Shown: in pieces, positions 55,714-63,434 of the stretch
Position numbering within the stretch: the stretch's first letter is position 1
Layout of the letters: each line of letters starts with the position of its first letter
Assembly (NCBI GenBank): GCA_029862745.1
Contig: JAOTWS010000002.1
Span: forward strand, 186,001-250,000
Origin: Nitrosopumilus sp.
GTDB taxonomy: Archaea > Thermoproteota > Nitrososphaeria > Nitrososphaerales > Nitrosopumilaceae
Direction of reading: 5' to 3'
Length of the DNA stretch: 64,000 nucleotides
Program-made: the position numbers and the translations under genes
Notes under the pieces: generated by a model
The model's database searches: none
What the model saw: only the letters and a program-made list of their open reading frames with translations
Told to the model about the DNA's origin: nothing

Positions 55714-55963
55714 ATGTCTAAAAAAATTACTAATGTGGTTTTCTTAATTGCGGCCTTTAGTGTGATCTTTCTAATTTTACAACCCAATGCTTTTGGTGTG
55801 GAAAATAATCCACTTGATTTTCCAATTGGTCTAAAGATAGGCGAAACTGCAACTATCAATTCTGATTGAGCGATTACCAGTTCAAAAAGGAATAAAACTT
55901 TCTGTTTTGGAATTGTCTTGGGAGGATTTTCTAGGGCTGTCTTGGGTTTCTGAGGATGAGTGA
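55714..55963 (+). pseudogene. Short secreted protein, probably frameshifted
   Basis: An ATG frame encodes a signal peptide (MSKKITNVVFLIAAFSVIFLI) and 30 residues ending NSD at 55869. The next frame continues, without a start, as ERLPVQKGIKLSVLELSWED to a stop at 55961-55963. Together they suggest a secreted protein broken by a frameshift near 55865-55870. The 51-residue frame could also be a real short gene. Confidence 0.4.
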
Positions 55964-56330
55964 TATTGAAGATAACAAATCATCCCCAGACCAAGCAGAA
56001 TTTAATCAGCACTAAATTTACAAAGGTAGATTACTTGAAATGGGTTTTAGATAATCTATAACTGAGATTATTCTTCAGCAAATATCCTAGATATACCTCT
56101 AACTTCTTCCAAAGATCGATTTGAATTAGTATTGTTCCCTTTCATGATATTCATTATGTAAAATTTGTTTATAACATTCACGAATCATTTGCAGATCATT
56201 TATTCATATTATTGTGTAGAAAACTCAAAAACAGTTCATTATGTGATTAACTGAATAGAAGTTAGTAAAGTGTATGTTTTAAAATGCTTTTTTTTAACAC
56301 ATTTAATATCTAATATTTAATTAATGATCT
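55964..56330. other. Non-coding 367-bp stretch
   Basis: AT-rich with no frame of useful length. A 28-codon minus-strand frame (about 56075-56160, MNIMKGNNTNSNRSLEEVRG...) was seen but is too short to support. A T-run and AT-rich promoter-like sequence lie at 56280-56325 in front of the YkgJ-like gene. Confidence 0.4.
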
Positions 56331-56900
56331 GTGACGCTAAAAGTAACCCCAAGTGATTCTAATATCTCTGAGGCTGGAAAATTCCCTTGTATTTCATGTC
56401 ATACAAATTGTTGTAAAGAGTATGTGATCTTTGTTAATGCTCATGACATTTACCGACTCTCAGTTGGATTGGGATTACCTCCAGAAAATTTTCTTGAGAT
56501 TTATGGAGCAAAAGATTATGATCTTGGAATAAAGGTAAAAGAAGGTCTGTTAGATCTTGCTTTAAAACAAAAAGATGGTGGATGCATATTTCTTGAAGAA
56601 TCTAAAGACGTCTTTAGATGTACCGTAAATGACTTTAAACCAAGTGTGTGCAAATCATACCCATTTCAAATGAAAAATAGAAAATTAATCCAGATGAGTG
56701 ATAAGATGTGTCCTGTTGAGTGGAATACTAAAGAATTTGAGGATATGATGTTAACTCATCTTAAAAAAGACGAAGATGAATGGAAGTTTTATGACAAACT
56801 TATCCAGGAATGGAATGCAATGCATTGGAGAAAAAAACCACTATCTGAATTTTTGAAATTTATACTAAATAGAGTAGTTTTAGAAAGATCTATAATCTAA
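56331..56900 (+). CDS. YkgJ-family Cys-cluster protein
   Basis: 189 residues. The start carries CISCHTNCCKEYVIFV (C-x2-C-x3-CC), followed by GGCIFLEESKDVFRCTVNDFKPSVCKSYPF, which is the YkgJ metal/Fe-S-binding signature (zinc- or iron-chelating domain). Start GTG. Function of the family is not settled. Confidence 0.85.
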   Translation: MTLKVTPSDSNISEAGKFPCISCHTNCCKEYVIFVNAHDIYRLSVGLGLPPENFLEIYGAKDYDLGIKVKEGLLDLALKQKDGGCIFLEESKDVFRCTVNDFKPSVCKSYPFQMKNRKLIQMSDKMCPVEWNTKEFEDMMLTHLKKDEDEWKFYDKLIQEWNAMHWRKKPLSEFLKFILNRVVLERSII

Positions 56901-56973
56901 CTTCCTAACTATCAAAATATGTCTGATAACCAATGGTGGAATAATTTTAAAGAACTTGAAGAAGACATTGAAT

Positions 56974-57160
56974 CTAATTGATATTATATGTATAATTAAT
57001 TTCATAATTATTTGAATCTATTTTCATCATCATTCCCAATCCACATTTTTTACATCCTTTTGTCTTTACCTCTACATTTGTATTATTACCTAAGTTATCT
57101 TAGAAGCCTATCTTCTCCAACAAGATCATCAATTCCTGCAAGTATATCTATTTTTTTTAT
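56974..57160 (-). pseudogene. Zinc-ribbon small protein, frameshifted remnant
   Basis: On the minus strand the frame ending at 56974 reads DNLGNNTNVEVKTKGCKKCG... and on to YEINYTYNIN. One frame over, just upstream, it reads IDILAGIDDLVGEDRLLR before a stop. A single shift near 57100 would join them to a small protein with a VKTKGCKKCGLG zinc-binding knuckle. No start codon was found at the 5' end, so this is taken as a remnant. Confidence 0.35.
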
Positions 57161-57681
57161 TTTTCTTTTATTTCATTATAATCTTGCATTATTTTTGGTA
57201 ATTTGTCATCGTGGTTTTTCTTTATGTTATATTTCTTACAAAACTCAAAGTAATTTGGCCAGTTTGTTTTTGCAATACTTCCATAATCGTCTTTTACCAT
57301 TTTATCATACCAACCAATTATAATAAGACCGTACCCAAAAAAACGTCGTAGGTATGTCCCTATTTCTGTTGGAATTTTACCTCGCAATGTAAGAAAAGCA
57401 ATTTCATCAAGATTATTGAGGTAATCATTTGCATACCTTTCACAATCCTCTGTTGTTTGTAACACGGTATTTTTTTCTAGTCTTTTAGTTAGATCTTCAT
57501 GAAATGATCTCAGTAATTGTGCATACGTAGCTCGAGTGTTTTCTTTTGTAGCTTTCCATGTAATCCATAATGTAATTGCAAAAATAGTCATAGTTACAGA
57601 ACTAATCATCACTGCTAAAACAGGAGTCTCTATGGATTGTGGGATAATTTGAAGATATACTCCATTCAAGATATTTAACAT
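57157..57681 (-). CDS. Membrane-anchored hypothetical protein (DUF4760-like)
   Basis: 174 residues: one N-terminal membrane helix (LAVMISSVTMTIFAITLWITW) then a helical cytoplasmic domain (ENTRATYAQLLRSFHEDLTKRLEKN, YANDYLNNLDEIAFLTLRGKIP). The pattern matches DUF4760-type proteins only loosely. Function unknown. Confidence 0.6.
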   Translation of the reverse strand: MLNILNGVYLQIIPQSIETPVLAVMISSVTMTIFAITLWITWKATKENTRATYAQLLRSFHEDLTKRLEKNTVLQTTEDCERYANDYLNNLDEIAFLTLRGKIPTEIGTYLRRFFGYGLIIIGWYDKMVKDDYGSIAKTNWPNYFEFCKKYNIKKNHDDKLPKIMQDYNEIKEK

Positions 57682-57915
57682 GAATTTCTAAAGATGTGTG
57701 CCTATTATTATGATTCTACTTTTGAGTAATTATGCTTATTTTTATACTCACAAAGTGATGGATGAGCCACTGTGGATTACAACAGTGAAAGATTAGGCCA
57801 AATTGACTAATCTCTGGATGGTGGTAAATTGGTAGATGACTCTAGGAATACCTTTACTCATTTAAAGAATTTTATTTAAACTAGAATAGTTTCTATTGGA
57901 TTACTTGGTATGGTT

Positions 57916-57934
57916 ATACTTACCTACTAAGTAT
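57916..57934. promoter_or_regulatory. Inverted repeat ATACTTA-N5-TAAGTAT upstream of pirin gene
   Basis: Perfect 7-base arms with a 5-base spacer lie 45 bases before the pirin start. An HxlR-type regulator is encoded just downstream, so this is a possible HxlR operator. Confidence 0.45.
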
Positions 57935-57978
57935 GTAATTACTACCATCTTTAAATCACATATTCTGTATTGTATATT

Positions 57979-58881
57979 GTGAAACAAAACACAAATCAAG
58001 ATCTAGTGAGCGATGAAACACAGACTCGCTCTGTATTACAAGTGATTAATTCCAAAATAACATTGGAAGGTGAAGGATTTTTAGTACACAGAGCATTTCC
58101 GAATGGAAGTCTTAGAGAGTTTGATCCATTTCTTTTGTTAGATGAAATGGGACCAATTGAAATATCACCTGGAGATGCAAAAGGTGCATCAGATCACCCT
58201 CACAGAGGATTTGAAACTGTCACATACATGGTTAATGGTGTATTTGAACACAAAGATTCGCAAGGACATTCAGGAAAAATAAAAGCAGGAGATGTTCAAT
58301 GGATGACTATAGATTCCGGTGTAATTCATTCTGAAATGCCAGAAAAAGGATTTGTACAAAAAGGTGGTACACTGCATGGATTCCAGTTATGGATAAACTT
58401 GCCAAAAAAAGACAAGACGATGAAACCACGTTATCAAGAATTATCATCAAATAAAATTCCTACAGCACAAAATGATGGTGTACAAATCAAAGTAATTGCA
58501 GGAGAATCAATGGGAAAAAAAGCAGTGATTCAAACAAGAACTCCAATAACGTATCTTCATTTTACTTTACAGCCCAATTCTAAAATAACACAAACAATCC
58601 CAAAAAACTATAATGCATTTGCATACATCATTAAAGGAAAGAGTTTTTTTGGAGATGGGCAAATCCCCGCACACAAAGAACAGATTGTTTTATTTGAGCA
58701 AGATGCGAATAAAATAACCATCAAATCATCAATATCATCGTTAGATGTGTTATTGATTGCAGGTGTTCCATTAGGAGAACCTGTAACTCGTTATGGACCT
58801 TTTGTAATGAATACTGAAGAAGAAATCAAACAAGCCATACTAGATTACAATAATGGGAAGATGGGAAAAATTGTTTTTTGA
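57979..58881 (+). CDS. Pirin-family protein
   Basis: Two-cupin pirin of about 300 residues. The metal-binding N-terminal cupin shows SDHPHRGFETVTYMVNG (two His) and DSGVIHSEMPEKG (His, Glu). The C-terminal cupin is present without a full metal set. Bacterial and archaeal pirins include quercetin dioxygenases and stress proteins. The frame is open from a TTG at 57970; GTG at 57979 is an equal choice. Next to hxlR and a flavin reductase on the same strand. Confidence 0.92.
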   Translation: MKQNTNQDLVSDETQTRSVLQVINSKITLEGEGFLVHRAFPNGSLREFDPFLLLDEMGPIEISPGDAKGASDHPHRGFETVTYMVNGVFEHKDSQGHSGKIKAGDVQWMTIDSGVIHSEMPEKGFVQKGGTLHGFQLWINLPKKDKTMKPRYQELSSNKIPTAQNDGVQIKVIAGESMGKKAVIQTRTPITYLHFTLQPNSKITQTIPKNYNAFAYIIKGKSFFGDGQIPAHKEQIVLFEQDANKITIKSSISSLDVLLIAGVPLGEPVTRYGPFVMNTEEEIKQAILDYNNGKMGKIVF

Positions 58882-58950
58882 GAAATTTATCTCTGAACCA
58901 TTAAATCCCACGCTCACTTTTTATAATTAGGTGGTATTTTGTTACTATAT

Positions 58951-59307
58951 ATGGAAACAGAGTTTGAAAAAGAGAAAAGAACTCGTAATCATGTAACTTG
59001 TAATGCTAATGATATTTGGAGTGTTCTTGGAAAAACATGGGCATTACTGATTTTAAAAAAACTTTCAGAAAATCAATCGACACGATTCAATGAAATAAAA
59101 AAAGCTATTCCGATGATTAGCAATACTGTTCTATCTGAAAGATTAAGAGATCTTGAAGTACACAGTTTGATTACAAGAAAAGTCTATGCTGAAGTACCTT
59201 TGCGTGTAGAATACAGCATAACAAAACAAACACATGAACTAGGAAACATTTTGAAACAACTTGATAATTGGATATTACGATGGAGAAGTGAAAAACCTAA
59301 GAAATGA
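58951..59307 (+). CDS. HxlR-family winged-helix regulator
   Basis: 118 residues. NDIWSVLGKTWALLILKKLSENQSTRFNEIKKAIPMISNTVLSERLRDLE is the HxlR DNA-binding signature, with a Cys (HVTCN) near the N-terminus at the position where YodB/HypR-type regulators sense quinones or oxidants. The ATG at 58951 is preferred to a TTG at 58939. It overlaps the flavin reductase by 4 bases (ATGA), so these two are co-transcribed. Confidence 0.9.
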   Translation: METEFEKEKRTRNHVTCNANDIWSVLGKTWALLILKKLSENQSTRFNEIKKAIPMISNTVLSERLRDLEVHSLITRKVYAEVPLRVEYSITKQTHELGNILKQLDNWILRWRSEKPKK

Positions 59308-59882
59308 CATTGACAAAAATTCTTGCATTTGCAGGTAGTACTCGCACTGATTCATTTAACAAAAAATTAGTCAAGATAGCAGCTGCTGGGGCAAAAGAAG
59401 CTGGTACTGATGTCACAATAATTGATCTTCGTGATTTCCAAATGCCACTTTATGATGAAGATTTAGAAAGACAAGAAGGATTACCGTCTAATACACGTAA
59501 ACTTAAAGAATTGATGGCATCTCATGATGGATTTCTTATCGCATCTCCAGAATACAACAGCTCAATTTCTGGTGTTCTCAAAAATACCATTGATTGGACA
59601 TCAAGACATAGTAATGGAGAATCACCAATGTCTTGTTTTAAAGATAAAGTAGCAGGACTGATGAGCGCATCGCCTGGCGGACTAGGAGGACTACGAGGAT
59701 TGGTTCATGTACGTGCAATTCTTGAAAACATGGGAGTACTTGTAATTCCAGAACAGATTGCAATATCAAAAGCACATGAAGTCTTTAACTCCGATGGCTT
59801 CATGAATGATCCTAAACAAGAGCAGCGAATAAAGAGTATTGGTGCTAATCTTGCTAAAATTCTTCAAAAATTAAATTCTTAA
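59304..59882 (+). CDS. NADPH-dependent FMN reductase
   Basis: 192 residues, flavodoxin-like. FAGSTRTDSFNKKLVKIAA (phosphate-binding loop for FMN) and LIASPEYNSSISGVLKNTIDW (the SPEYN-type motif of the NADPH_FMN_red family) are clear. It reduces FMN or quinones. With the HxlR regulator and pirin it forms a likely quinone/oxidative-stress group. Confidence 0.92.
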   Translation: MTLTKILAFAGSTRTDSFNKKLVKIAAAGAKEAGTDVTIIDLRDFQMPLYDEDLERQEGLPSNTRKLKELMASHDGFLIASPEYNSSISGVLKNTIDWTSRHSNGESPMSCFKDKVAGLMSASPGGLGGLRGLVHVRAILENMGVLVIPEQIAISKAHEVFNSDGFMNDPKQEQRIKSIGANLAKILQKLNS

Positions 59883-60129
59883 TGGAACTTATTCTCTCTC
59901 TCAATAATATTCAGGTCCTCTAAAATTGATATCAAAAATAATGTCGAGCCTAAATTCTATCAGATCTCAGCAATAAACGATGATGAATAAAATTGGATAA
60001 CTTATCTCAGAATAGTCTCATTTATAGACGAAACAAAATATTTGAAGATGTTACCCTAGAAAATATTTTTATTTTTCTAAACAAGATAAAAAACTACTAC
60101 AAGATCAAAATTTTTGAAATTTAAAAAAA

Positions 60130-60837
60130 CTATTCTTGTTCAGGGATTATTGTTCTGTTTGTTTTTTGTTTGATGATTAATTCTATAACTAGTCCTGAAA
60201 TTATGACTGAAAGAACCATGACTGCAGACCATAAAACTCCAATTTGTGGATCTGATATGCCAGTTTGAAGAAATTCTTGCATGTTCTCTGTTTGTTCTGG
60301 AATGGAACGCATCATAGATTGTGTAGACTCATCTGCTATAGGAGGAATTTTTGATTTAGTATTTTCTGATATAATACTTTGATTTTGGATTAATTGCGAT
60401 GAGAACCATACTGCAATTGAGACTCCTCCTAATGTTGCAAGTCTGTGAATTCTTGTGAATGAATTAAACAGAGATTTACTTTTCTTTGCAGGTTTTGTCA
60501 TTTCTGATGGAAGAATTACTATTGCAAACTTGTCAATTGTATAATATTTCATATCGTGTGATTTTGAGTTTTTCCCAATATTTCTAATCTTTATGATCTG
60601 AACTGATTGCATTTTTTTTAAATGATGAATTACTAGTGGCAATGACATCTCTGTTTTTTGTGCAATTTCATTAGCAGAAAGGGATTGATTAAACAATAGT
60701 TTGAGAATACTTCTGCTTGAATCAGATGACAAAATCTCGCCAATTGTTTTTAATCTCTCATCTTCAGTTGATATAATGTCTACTCTGTCAGACAAATTTG
60801 AAACATCATCCGGATTCATGAACGCTGGTTCTTTCAA
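60130..60837 (-). CDS. Membrane-anchored ArsR-like transcription regulator
   Basis: 235 residues. Winged helix in the N-terminal half (EILSSDSSRSILKLLFNQSLSANEIAQKTEMSLPLVIHHLKKMQ), then two membrane spans near the C-terminus (ATLGGVSIAVWFSSQLI about 133-150, and LWSAVMVLSVIISGLVIELI about 200-220) with a loop of about 50 residues between them, on the outside if the DNA-binding domain is inside. Such membrane-bound one-component regulators are common in Thaumarchaeota. Signal unknown. Confidence 0.8.
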   Translation of the reverse strand: MKEPAFMNPDDVSNLSDRVDIISTEDERLKTIGEILSSDSSRSILKLLFNQSLSANEIAQKTEMSLPLVIHHLKKMQSVQIIKIRNIGKNSKSHDMKYYTIDKFAIVILPSEMTKPAKKSKSLFNSFTRIHRLATLGGVSIAVWFSSQLIQNQSIISENTKSKIPPIADESTQSMMRSIPEQTENMQEFLQTGISDPQIGVLWSAVMVLSVIISGLVIELIIKQKTNRTIIPEQE

Positions 60838-60904
60838 CTTGTACTATTAAGATTTCTGATTAAATTTTGATTTAATCAGATCTTATCTTTAAAATTTTAT
60901 ACAT

Positions 60905-60960
60905 CTAATCATGAAAAAATCAAAACAACTAATCATGAAAAAATCAAAACAACTAATCAT
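60905..60960 (+). repeat. 24-bp tandem duplication upstream of a decayed gene
   Basis: Two perfect 24-base copies (60905-60928, 60929-60952) and 8 bases of a third. Each copy contains ATGAAAAAATC, so they look like a duplicated start region of the pseudogene that follows. Confidence 0.85.
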
Positions 60961-61228
60961 TACCATGCTAATGGTCTGGCAGTGTCTATTTCCTTTGTAA
61001 CATTGTATCCTAAGGTTGATCCCCAAGAAGTTACATCAGTTTCATCTGGATCTCAAAGCTGATTTATTAGCGTAGGCAATAGAGAATGTAAAATCAAAGG
61101 CTGGCAAAGCAATAACACCACTTGATCATTATATCATAGGAACTAAAAGTGCCTTGCTATCAGAATCTGGAATACCTTATCCACAACCAGTATTCAGGGG
61201 CCATTTTGGAGAATCTAAAGTAATATAA
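60961..61228 (+). pseudogene. Decayed gene with frameshift and in-frame stop
   Basis: Frame 1 reads YHANGLAVSISFVTLYPKVD... from 60961 to a stop at 61060. The next frame takes over at about 61049 as DLKADLLA, one stop, then AIENVKSKAGKAITPLDHYI... to a stop at 61226-61228. Both stretches are protein-like and continuous. The family is not recognised. The rest of the gap to 61451 holds AT-rich sequence with no gene seen. Confidence 0.5.
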
Positions 61229-61484
61229 TCATCAACTTCAGTATTCTCTTCTGAACAACATATCACAACATCATACAAATTTTATTTCTTATCGGAAGCA
61301 ACCAATTTTTTTACTCATGGAAGTTTTTTTACGTTATTTTTGTACTGGATAAATATTTTCAAAATTTTTTTAATTCTTATTTGTATTGATTTCTAGCTCC
61401 AAAACGACAGCTTAATCCACATGGGCACGTTTTAAACTTAAAAATTCTATTTTGATTAAATATTTGATTCTTCAACACCATATC

Positions 61485-62474
61485 ATGTCTGAACAAGTAG
61501 TAACTAAAAAATTTCTTATTTTTACTATATTTGTTTTATTTTCACTCATTTTTGTAGGTGGAATTTTTGCTGCAACAAATACAACAGCAGTGAGTGCCGG
61601 ACAAGAGTTATCATATCCTTCCTGGTTGATAATTTCTTATCTAGCTGGTCTTTCAATGATTATTCTTCCATGTACTTTACCACTTGTATTCATAATAATT
61701 CCACTTAGTATGGGAAAGGGAGGAAAAAAGGGACTTTGTATGGCATTACTTTTTGGTGCTGGATTGACAACCACAATTACATTTTACGGATTTGGAATTG
61801 GTGCTTTAGGCCAATCAGCAGATTTAGATCAAATCTCTGTTTACATGTTTTTAATTGCAGGTATTGCAGCATTTGTCTTTGGTTTATCACAACTCAAATT
61901 ATTTGAATTAAAACTTCCATCTTATTCAGGAACTCCAAAATTTATTCAAAATAGAGGTGATTATTCTAAATCCTTTTTCATGGGATTGCTCTTAGGTAAC
62001 GCTGGAGTTGGATGTCCTAATCCTATGTTTTATTGGCTTTTGATCTATATTGCAGGAAGTGGAAGTGTAGAAATTGGAACAAGCTTGGGTATTGTACATG
62101 GAGTTGGTCGCGCAATTCCACTAATCTTGTTATCTATTTTAGCAATTATTGGAGTAAATGCAACAAAAGGAATTACTATTAATCGTCAACGAATTGAAAA
62201 TATCACTGGTTGGATGTTGATTATAATTGGTGCATTTTTGATAATCAATGGTATTCCTGGTGGACACGAGTGGTATGAAAGTACAATCATTCATCATGGG
62301 TGGAACAATCTTGTTTCTACAACTCTCTTGCCTCCAGAATTCCATGTTGGTGAGCACATACATCATCACACCTCAGAAATGCCTGAGGAGTTTGTACCTA
62401 TTCTATTTTTAGGCTTGATTATATTCCCAATAGTTTGGTATTTTAGCAAGAAAAAGCGAGATACATGTGCATGA
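61485..62474 (+). CDS. CcdA/DsbD-like thiol-disulfide membrane transporter
   Basis: About 330 residues. N-terminal signal-like helix, then six to seven membrane spans of the CcdA type. The redox Cys are seen in MIILPCTLPLVF (helix 1) and GNAGVGCPNPMFYW (helix 4), as in CcdA/DsbD. A His-rich exterior loop near the C-terminus (GEHIHHHTSE) suggests metal contact. The ATG at 61485 is preferred to an upstream TTG at 61452. It carries electrons out to extracytoplasmic thiol proteins. It overlaps the next gene by 4 bases. Confidence 0.85.
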   Translation: MSEQVVTKKFLIFTIFVLFSLIFVGGIFAATNTTAVSAGQELSYPSWLIISYLAGLSMIILPCTLPLVFIIIPLSMGKGGKKGLCMALLFGAGLTTTITFYGFGIGALGQSADLDQISVYMFLIAGIAAFVFGLSQLKLFELKLPSYSGTPKFIQNRGDYSKSFFMGLLLGNAGVGCPNPMFYWLLIYIAGSGSVEIGTSLGIVHGVGRAIPLILLSILAIIGVNATKGITINRQRIENITGWMLIIIGAFLIINGIPGGHEWYESTIIHHGWNNLVSTTLLPPEFHVGEHIHHHTSEMPEEFVPILFLGLIIFPIVWYFSKKKRDTCA

Positions 62475-62608
62475 AAGATCCTGTATGTGGAATGAAAGTT
62501 GAAGAAAAAGGAGAATTATTTATTCATAAAGGAAAAGAATACAGATTTTGTTGTGCAACATGTAGATGGGCATTTGAGAAGAATCCAGAACAATTCACCG
62601 AATCATGA
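62471..62608 (+). CDS. YHS-domain metal-binding protein, 45 residues
   Basis: Reads MKDPVCGMKVEEKGELFIHK, then YRFCCATCRWAFEKNPEQF. This is a complete YHS domain (DPVCGM and CC-x2-C Cys set), as found at the ends of copper ATPases and in metal-handling small proteins. It overlaps the CcdA-like gene and the thioredoxin-like gene by 4 bases each, so all three are one operon. Confidence 0.88.
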   Translation: MKDPVCGMKVEEKGELFIHKGKEYRFCCATCRWAFEKNPEQFTES

Positions 62609-62829
62609 AAGTACAAATTTTAACTACTCCTGATTGCTCAAATTGTAACATTTTAGAAAAAATGTTAGATCGACTTGGAGTACAATATGATGTGATTAAT
62701 GTAACCAAAAACCCTGAGTATTTAGAAAAATATCCTATTTTTACTGCTCCCGGACTAGTAATAAACGAGAAATTGGAATTTATTGGTATTCCAAAAATTG
62801 AAGAATTAAAAAGTAAATTTTGTAACTGA
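62605..62829 (+). CDS. Thioredoxin/glutaredoxin-like protein, 74 residues
   Basis: Small thioredoxin fold with the active site TTPDCSNCNILEKM (CxxC), a cis-Pro in FTAPGLVINEK and a short C-terminal helix. No signal peptide, so it acts in the cytoplasm, where it may feed electrons to or from the CcdA-like protein. Third gene of the overlapping operon with CcdA and YHS. Confidence 0.88.
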   Translation: MKVQILTTPDCSNCNILEKMLDRLGVQYDVINVTKNPEYLEKYPIFTAPGLVINEKLEFIGIPKIEELKSKFCN

Positions 62830-62868
62830 CAGGCAAGTTTTTTAGACATTGTCTACTTGTATTTTCAA

Positions 62869-63120
62869 ATGACTGATTATTCAATGCATGAAAAAATGAT
62901 TATTATTCAATATGCAATCAAAAAATATGATAATGAAAATATCGTTATTGAGAAACTAAAATCAGTATTGACTGAAAAAGATATTCAAAGAAATATTGAT
63001 ACTCTAATTGGAACACAAAAGGTTAGAAGAATAGGCCCTGAAATTCTTCAAAATAATGAAAGTCATACTGAATTGCCTGAACTACCTGAAAACCTTAAAG
63101 ACATGATTGAAAATCTTTAA
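62869..63120 (+). CDS. Small hypothetical protein, about 83 residues
   Basis: Helical protein: MTDYSMHEKMIIIQYAIKKYD, ENIVIEKLKSVLTEKDIQRNIDTLIGTQKVRRI, acidic C-terminus. The central part could be a small winged helix. ATG at 62869 chosen over an upstream TTG. Same strand as the CcdA operon, 39 bases behind it. Function unknown. Confidence 0.5.
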   Translation: MTDYSMHEKMIIIQYAIKKYDNENIVIEKLKSVLTEKDIQRNIDTLIGTQKVRRIGPEILQNNESHTELPELPENLKDMIENL

Positions 63121-63224
63121 TTTAAAAATTCTTAAATTAACAAATTTGAAAAACATATTGTTTTTTCCATGCTCTTGATCAAACAAATTGTCTTGGATAT
63201 TTGTTGAAGATAATATCACAAATC

Positions 63225-63434
63225 ATGTTGAAAGATATTACAGTAATAATTCAAATTTTTAGAAACAATGAAGTAGTTCACTTTCCACAGGCAAATACAA
63301 TGTCTGATAATGATTTTGAATACAAATTCAGAATTTTAAATATTAACAATGGAGTTGCAACCAAAATTTTTGCCAGATCTTATACTGTTAAAATCTGTAA
63401 AGTTGCATATCTGAATCAATATGGTGTAATTTAG
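63225..63434 (+). CDS. Beta-rich small protein, perhaps a domain fragment
   Basis: 69 residues, MLKDITVIIQIFRNNEVVHF... ending VKICKVAYLNQYGVI. The pattern of strands (ITVxIxxxxxxVVHFPQANT, DFEYKFRI, SYTVKI) resembles one Ig-like repeat of large secreted thaumarchaeal proteins, here without a signal peptide. It could be a remnant. It overlaps the converging radical SAM gene by 4 bases. Confidence 0.4.
   Translation: MLKDITVIIQIFRNNEVVHFPQANTMSDNDFEYKFRILNINNGVATKIFARSYTVKICKVAYLNQYGVI

Noticed and set aside
56920-56982. 20-codon frame MSDNQWWNNFKELEEDIESN
   Set aside because: Too short to support as a gene, although it reads like a protein start; it overlaps the zinc-knuckle remnant on the other strand.
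59978-60040. C box-like ATGATGA suggesting another C/D guide RNA
   Set aside because: No D box (CTGA) at a suitable distance and no terminal stem.
61414-61428. Third att-like copy of the tRNA-Val end (AATCCACATGGGCAC)
   Set aside because: Three mismatches in 15 bases; a match this good is expected about once by chance in a window of this size.
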